64,000 nt of DNA from Zanthoxylum bungeanum (Eukaryota; Streptophyta; Magnoliopsida; Sapindales; Rutaceae): positions 62,001 to 126,000 of the forward strand of contig SKCR01038144.1 in NCBI GenBank assembly GCA_019454045.1, given 5' to 3'. The first letter of the stretch is position 1; the number at the start of each line of letters is the position of its first letter. The notes beneath the pieces are model-generated. The model ran no database searches and was not told the DNA's origin. It saw only the letters and a program-made list of their open reading frames with translations. Positions 58,871-64,000 of this stretch are shown one piece after another. A program made the translations under genes and the position numbers.

Positions 58871-59385
58871 AAATGGAATATTCCGTCGCTAAATTCCGTC
58901 GCTAAAATTGTAATTTCTTGTAGTGATATATATTTGAATTATTTAAGTATAAATAATTAAAGTAATTAAAATATAAAATATAAATTCTAATTGATATTTA
59001 TTTTTGGAAATGATTAAAGTGTAAATGTTTGACTTTTACATTTAAAATAAAGGTTATCAATTGGATTTGACTTCCTTTATTTTTGTTTAGAAAATTGAAA
59101 ATATATTTTCCTTTACTTTACATATTTCGGCCAAACCCTAGGTAATTAAGGGTTTCATTTTTTAATTTGTTTCACTTAAGTGTTGCTTCCAAAATATAAA
59201 CAAAAGGAATTGAGAGAAAAATGAGAATAACAAATAAGTTTTTTCAAGAAAGTTTGGAAATTAGTAAGTAATTTCTACTTTTCTTAGAAGGAAAAATATT
59301 CTTTTGTTCTTGGCTACAACATATGTTGTTCACATGTTTTTATACTCTCTTTTGTTTGTGTTGAGATGTTTGGAAACTGATTAGA

Positions 59386-59420
59386 TTAACATCATGATTA
59401 GAAACTAGGTATACTATAGA
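59386..59420. repeat. 35-bp gypsy-derived segment, copy 2
   Basis: Identical to 55506-55540. Here it separates the two U-type LTR copies. Confidence 0.9.
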
Positions 59421-61015
59421 TGTTGGGATTGATGCTCAGAGCGCCAATTTCTTTTGTATTTCACTGTAAATACTTATGTAAACTGTTTATTATGAATAAA
59501 ATAAGCAGTTTCTATAATATAATATCTCTTTATATATGGTAAAGAAGTAATTGACATTAGAACGATTAGTTATGATACAGTTACAAAAGCGTCGCAACTG
59601 ATATTGAGTTGTATCATAATAGTATCATTTCTTTAACAGTTCATAGTCAAGGTTTACATTATTTGGTCAGTAAGTAAATCCACTGAGATCGGTACATGTC
59701 GTATATAAGAATCTATGATTTCAATGGTAGATTCTCAATGAAACATGAGTCTTGGAGACTCGTATAGACATATAGGTGTTTATATCGAATAAACATTGAA
59801 CGACTCATCAAAGATTCTTAATGGATGGTACAACAAAGTCAATAAGAATCTTCTCTCGGGTTGAGTAGCATAATGATTCTTTGACTTGAGATACCACTGT
59901 GGATATATGAGATATCATCCATACTTTGATGGCAAACATGTCACCGACCTATTTAGGTTAGACCTCCGCCTGTTCGTTGGGTGTGGACTGATGTTCAGGA
60001 TATTCTGTGCGTGTCAAGATAGAATATGTCAGCTCTGTGTACATAACATAGGTATTCAATATGAGATTGATAATTTGTTAAATTCATGGGCCTCTGGTAC
60101 ATTGTAGAAGTGAGTTTTAAGTGTTATTAAGAGATTACTAATAGAAACGTCAGCGAGATTATACATATAAATATTTTACGTTCATATACATATCTCTGGG
60201 ATAAATCCGAATACCCGTGACGAATGGATTATACATATGCAATGACCTCGACCTGTATGGTACAACGAGTTTATCCGTGGTCGTCATAATTTACGGGTGG
60301 GTAGATTATGGACACGAAATTGGATTTTGTGATAGATCTGTCTGAACCTAGAGAGTCTCACTAATGAAATATACTCGTAGAGCATTAGGGCAACTTTTAT
60401 GAATAATATTGATTATTTATAAATCATTTAACGGTTAAACGAAAGATACATTCTTAGGGGGCCTTTCGGTCATTTCATAATTAATGTGTATTTATTTTTA
60501 ATATATGATTTTATTAAATACACATTAATTAATTGTCAAAATATGATATTTGACATATATGTTTAATATATGTATTTGGATTATTTAAAGTAAATATAAT
60601 ACATATATTTAGATATTTGTATTTAAGTATTAATTAATTGTTAAATAATTAAAGTAATTAAAATATAATATCTAAATTGATATTTATTTTTGGAAATGAT
60701 TAAAGTGTAAATGTTTGACTTTTGCATTTAAAATAAAGGTTATCAAATTGGATTTGACTTCTTTATTTTTGTTTAGAAAATTGAAAATATATTTTCCTTT
60801 TTCTTTACATGTTTTGGCCAAACCCTAGGTATTTAAGGGTTTCATTTTTTCATTTATTTCACTTAAGTGTTAAGCTTCCAAAATATAAACAAAAGGAGGT
60901 TAGAGAAAAAAGAGAAGAAAAAAGAAGTTTTTTCAAGAAAGTTTGGAAATTAGTAAGTAATTTCTACTTTTCTTTAGAAGGAAAAATATTTCTTTTATTC
61001 TTGGCTACAACATAT
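59421..61015 (+). mobile_element. Copia-type LTR 'U', copy 2, truncated
   Basis: Begins TGTTGGGATTGATGCTCAGA and matches copy 1 through TTGGCTACAACATAT, where the copia LTR at 61016 cuts in. Copy 1 continues GTTGTTCACATG at that point. No coding is present. Confidence 0.72.
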
Positions 61016-62559
61016 TGTTGGGATTTATGTCCTAGAGCTTCATGTATTGTAAACGGAATTGATTTTTGTAATAATAATAAATGCATTATTCATTTTATCA
61101 AAGTTGTTTGATTTATATCGCATATTGTCCAATTGTCTTGTTTACCTTGATTACTCTTGTACCTTTAGACTTAGTGTATGTTTGATGCACAAGAGGATTT
61201 AAGTCTAAAGTTAGTAATCTAAATAGTCCATAGAGAGCGAACAAAGAGGTTACTTTATTTGTGGTTTATCTATAGCTGTGGTCCATTCTATACTTGTATG
61301 ACGATCTTGATCCGAGATCGTTCATGTAGTGACATGGGAATGGAGGTACCTTGTATGATAAGATCATATAGGACTGGACTCATATAAATATGAATTTCTT
61401 TTAATATCCGTTAACCGAAGAAATTCATTTTATCTAATAGATGGTCATATATGGATTCGATCTTAATCCTGAGTGTACTACGAACTCCTGCCTGACAGGT
61501 TATGTCCTTTGATTTACTATGGTGAGGTTGGTGTTGCATTCCCAGCCAATAACTACGTATTTTTGGGATATGATTTGGTATGTAGCTGGAAACGTTTTAC
61601 ATAAATATGGAATTCACTTCTTCTTACGAGAAGCAGATGAATATCTCTTTTAAGAGTTGATTCAGGACTTGAACAATTTGAGAGTTCAACTTTTCTATTA
61701 CGAATAGAAAGTATTTTATAATCATAATTGTTATGAATTAATTGTTCATTATAGAATTAATGGTGCTTAAGATACAAAATTTAGAGGGGTTTAACAGACT
61801 TATGACCTGGCTCTATTTATGAGATATTCGTGAAGGGCTATATCCATATGTAATGACTATATCGATGGACACCGAAAATGTTTGGTTTACTTAATCCATC
61901 TACGGTAACGAGAGTTCAACTTCGAGTTTTTAGTGGAATAATGACGAGTTAATAATTCGTAATAATTGATTAAAGAGTTTAATTAATATTTCGGAATTAT
62001 TGGAGCTCGGAACCGTAGGTCCATTTGGTCCCTGTGCTAGCTCGATTAACTGTAGCAAACCTAATATAATTAAATTGTCTAATTATATGCTCATTATATT
62101 TATTTATATATTATTAATAAGATTAATAATATTTATTGTCACAAATGAAAACTATGTTAAATTAGTTTAACTTAATGTTTTCTAGAATTCTTTGATTATG
62201 AGATAATCAAGTTAGTAATAATTATGAGATAATTACTACAACATGATTGAAGGTAAATAAATCATTATTAATATATATTGATTTTTATTTACCATTGGAG
62301 ACAAAGCCATATGGCTTACCATGTCATCCAAGCAATTATGTCTATTAGGTGGCTTGGATACACCTAATAGTTTTGTCATTAGCTAATGCATTTTATGCTT
62401 TGGTATGGCCTCCACATTTATGTGTTTTCCATTGAAAGAAAGCATTGAATGCTTAATGAAAAAGGCATTATCTTTAGCTTAACATTTCTTATGCTTTGGT
62501 ATGGCATTCACATTTTTGTGTTGGCCATTGCAAGAAAGCATTAGATGCTTAATGATAAG
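61016..62559 (+). mobile_element. Copia-type LTR inserted in U copy 2
   Basis: Begins TGTTGGGATTTATGTCCTAGAG, a common plant copia LTR start, exactly where the U copy 2 alignment ends. About 1.5 kb is visible before the family L element at 62560. No coding; its end and TSD lie beyond the interruption. Confidence 0.65.
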
Positions 62560-64000
62560 TGTAGGCATTGCATTTTTGCATGTGAAACCCGATGATGAGT
62601 CTCAGTTGGAGGCACTACCTTTTTAGTTAAGGATATTGCGGGAAACGGTCGTCGGAAGGGAATCGGTATTTCGTTAGATCCTTATTCACTTGTTTAGCGT
62701 CAAGCTCGCTCGTTGGACCTCCGTTTTAAAGCACATTTGGCCTCAAAAACCTATAACCTTTTAATCTTGGCCCAAACCCACTCACCAAACCAACACAACA
62801 CCTAACCCACCAAGAAAAAGCCCACACCACCCCCACCTAGGCCCACACGCCCATCACCCTAAAATACACCCAAATTAAATTAAACATTAACTAAATAAAA
62901 TATTAATTAATTGATATACCAAATTAAATAAAACATAAAATATAATTATACCAAATTAAATATTGTAACTTCCTAATCCAAAATATTATATACTAAATTA
63001 AAGAAATATTATGCCTAATTAAAATCAATCATAACCAATTAAAAATATTGACTTCATAATCTAAAAAATTAAATGCCTAATTAACACCAATCAAATATTC
63101 AACCTTCCTAATTCACCAAATCTTGCCCCCCTCAAATCCCTTGCTTTCCTTGTCTAACACCAAATCAAATCCTCTCTTTAATGCCAAAATCCCTTCCTTG
63201 TGAGACAAGAAGAAGCCATAGCCCTTGTCTATATAAACAACCCAAAACCAAAGCCAACCCCCTCTCCCAATCTCTCTAATTCACGGCAAACCAAAAACAA
63301 AAAAAACCATCAGCCCTCCACTCGTACCAGCCCTCACGTAAGCCATCCACGCCAAGAACACCTCCTCTAGCCACTCACGTATACACACAAATAATAAGAA
63401 GCGATATTCTTCTCATACTCTCTCTAGCACTCACACAGCCCTTGCACCCTTCACACTCACGCACACACAGCACTCAACACGTAAGCCCCCCTCACAGCCC
63501 TCACAAGCATTAGCCTTCAACGCACTGCCCCTCTTCACTGACCACACACAACAAGTCTTCCACGCAGCAGCTCACATCCTCTCTCTTAACACCACACTAC
63601 CATTCCTTCATTAAACACACATTGACATAACCTCCACCCCACTGACCGACACAAACTCTTTGACCATTAACCGAGAGCAACACAGCCATTGCCTCCTCTA
63701 ATAACCCACAAAGCCACTATCTCTCTCGCAAAACTGACCATCAACCTAAGCCACTCAGCAGCCCTTCCATTTCATGTATAAACAGTCCATGAATTGCCCT
63801 GTTAACATCACCGAAAATCCACCCTAAACAGTGACAAAAACCCTCCTCAAAACACCCTAGAAACATCAGCCCTTTACCCTCCAAAAACGCATAAAACAGT
63901 CCCTTAAACAACCAAAAATAGTAACCAAAAATTGCAGTCCAAAACAGCAGGAAACGGAGGCCAAACAGCAAGCAAAACAGCAAAACAGTGAGCTAAGACG
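62560..64000 (+). mobile_element. Family L long LTR, second copy (runs off the window)
   Basis: Begins TGTAGGCATTGCATTTTTGC and shares CCCGATGATGAGTCTCA, GTTGGACCTC-GTTTTA and the CACA/CCTCACG-rich zone with 8812-11331. The TATA-like box is at 63230-63238. It is truncated by the window end, so solo LTR and full element cannot be distinguished. Confidence 0.78.
63230..63238 (+). promoter_or_regulatory. TATA-like box in family L second copy
   Basis: TATATAAAC at the position equivalent to CTATAAAAAG at 9406. Confidence 0.5.

Larger units (their letters stand above)
56677..58925. mobile_element. Non-autonomous CACTA element CACTA-2
   Basis: Termini CACTACAAGAAAACTGCC and, inverted, CACTACAAGAAATTACAA, with TSD ATA (56674-56676 and 58926-58928). 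It is 2249 bp with no transposase. Its arms consist of dozens of TTAGCGACGGAATT / AATTCCGTTTCTAATT units. The uninterrupted equivalent site is visible in U copy 2 near 60560, which lacks the element. Confidence 0.92.
55541..59385 (+). mobile_element. Copia-type LTR 'U', copy 1, with CACTA-2 inside
   Basis: Begins TGTTGAGATTGGTGCTCAGA. Without CACTA-2 it is about 1.6 kb and aligns along its length with 59421-61015. It has no coding domains. The start resembles the copia LTR at 61016 (TGTTGGGATTTATGTCC). Its right end runs through TTGGCTACAACATATGTTG into the repeated 35-bp gypsy segment. Confidence 0.72.

Noticed and set aside
56007..60107. Two similar short ORFs (56007-56207 and 59886-60107)
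   Set aside because: They occupy the same place in the two U LTR copies, but their similarity is that of the DNA, and they have no domain or start context.

Overview
The window is nuclear DNA from a flowering plant, almost certainly a eudicot. It is AT-rich, its repeats are typical plant Ty1/copia, Ty3/gypsy, TRIM, CACTA, hAT and MULE elements, and its single convincing host gene is split by introns and carries a chloroplast transit peptide. The copia gag at 19533-20759 is of a kind I associate with Lamiales, but I would not fix the order from this alone. About three quarters of the window can be assigned to mobile elements. Many were bounded directly from target-site duplications (TSDs), terminal repeats, primer-binding sites (PBS) and polypurine tracts.

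Layout. 405-5489: a young minus-strand Ty1/copia element with an abnormal extra LTR-leader end and broken coding. 6277-6519: a MULE-type MITE with a 9-bp TSD. 7180-12329: a solo LTR (TGTAAC...GTTACA) split by a second solo LTR (8812-11331). About 13330-26338: a three-level nest, with a decayed copia interrupted by a CACTA transposon (14189-26094), which is itself interrupted inside its transposase by a long-LTR copia (14907-24801). 27635-28416: an hAT-type element. 29502-41080: remnants of a plus-strand copia whose 5' LTR is broken by an Athila-like gypsy element (30187 to about 36952), followed by a chromovirus-like LTR tail. 41328-43830: a 1.27-kb chimeric unit (fold-back + TRIM + copia LTR tail + GAA tract) in tandem. 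46381-46885 and 53150-53458: hAT MITEs.

47152-51444 (minus): a three-exon gene for a chloroplast-type GrpE, the Hsp70 nucleotide-exchange factor. It is intact over all three exons, and its first intron holds an hAT deletion derivative (49809-50312). 51878-52150: a decayed RNase H-like coding remnant upstream of GrpE.

53710-64000: a second nest. It holds a TRIM-like LTR, the 3' part of a minus-strand gypsy pol, two tandem copies of a 1.6-kb copia-type LTR, a CACTA MITE made of palindromic subterminal repeats inside the first copy, another copia LTR breaking the second copy, and finally a second member of the long LTR family seen at 8812-11331, which runs off the window.

GrpE serves plastid protein folding. 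Everything else is the residue of successive transposition, so insertion order can be read from who interrupts whom. I found no rRNA or tRNA gene, CRISPR array or prokaryotic operon.
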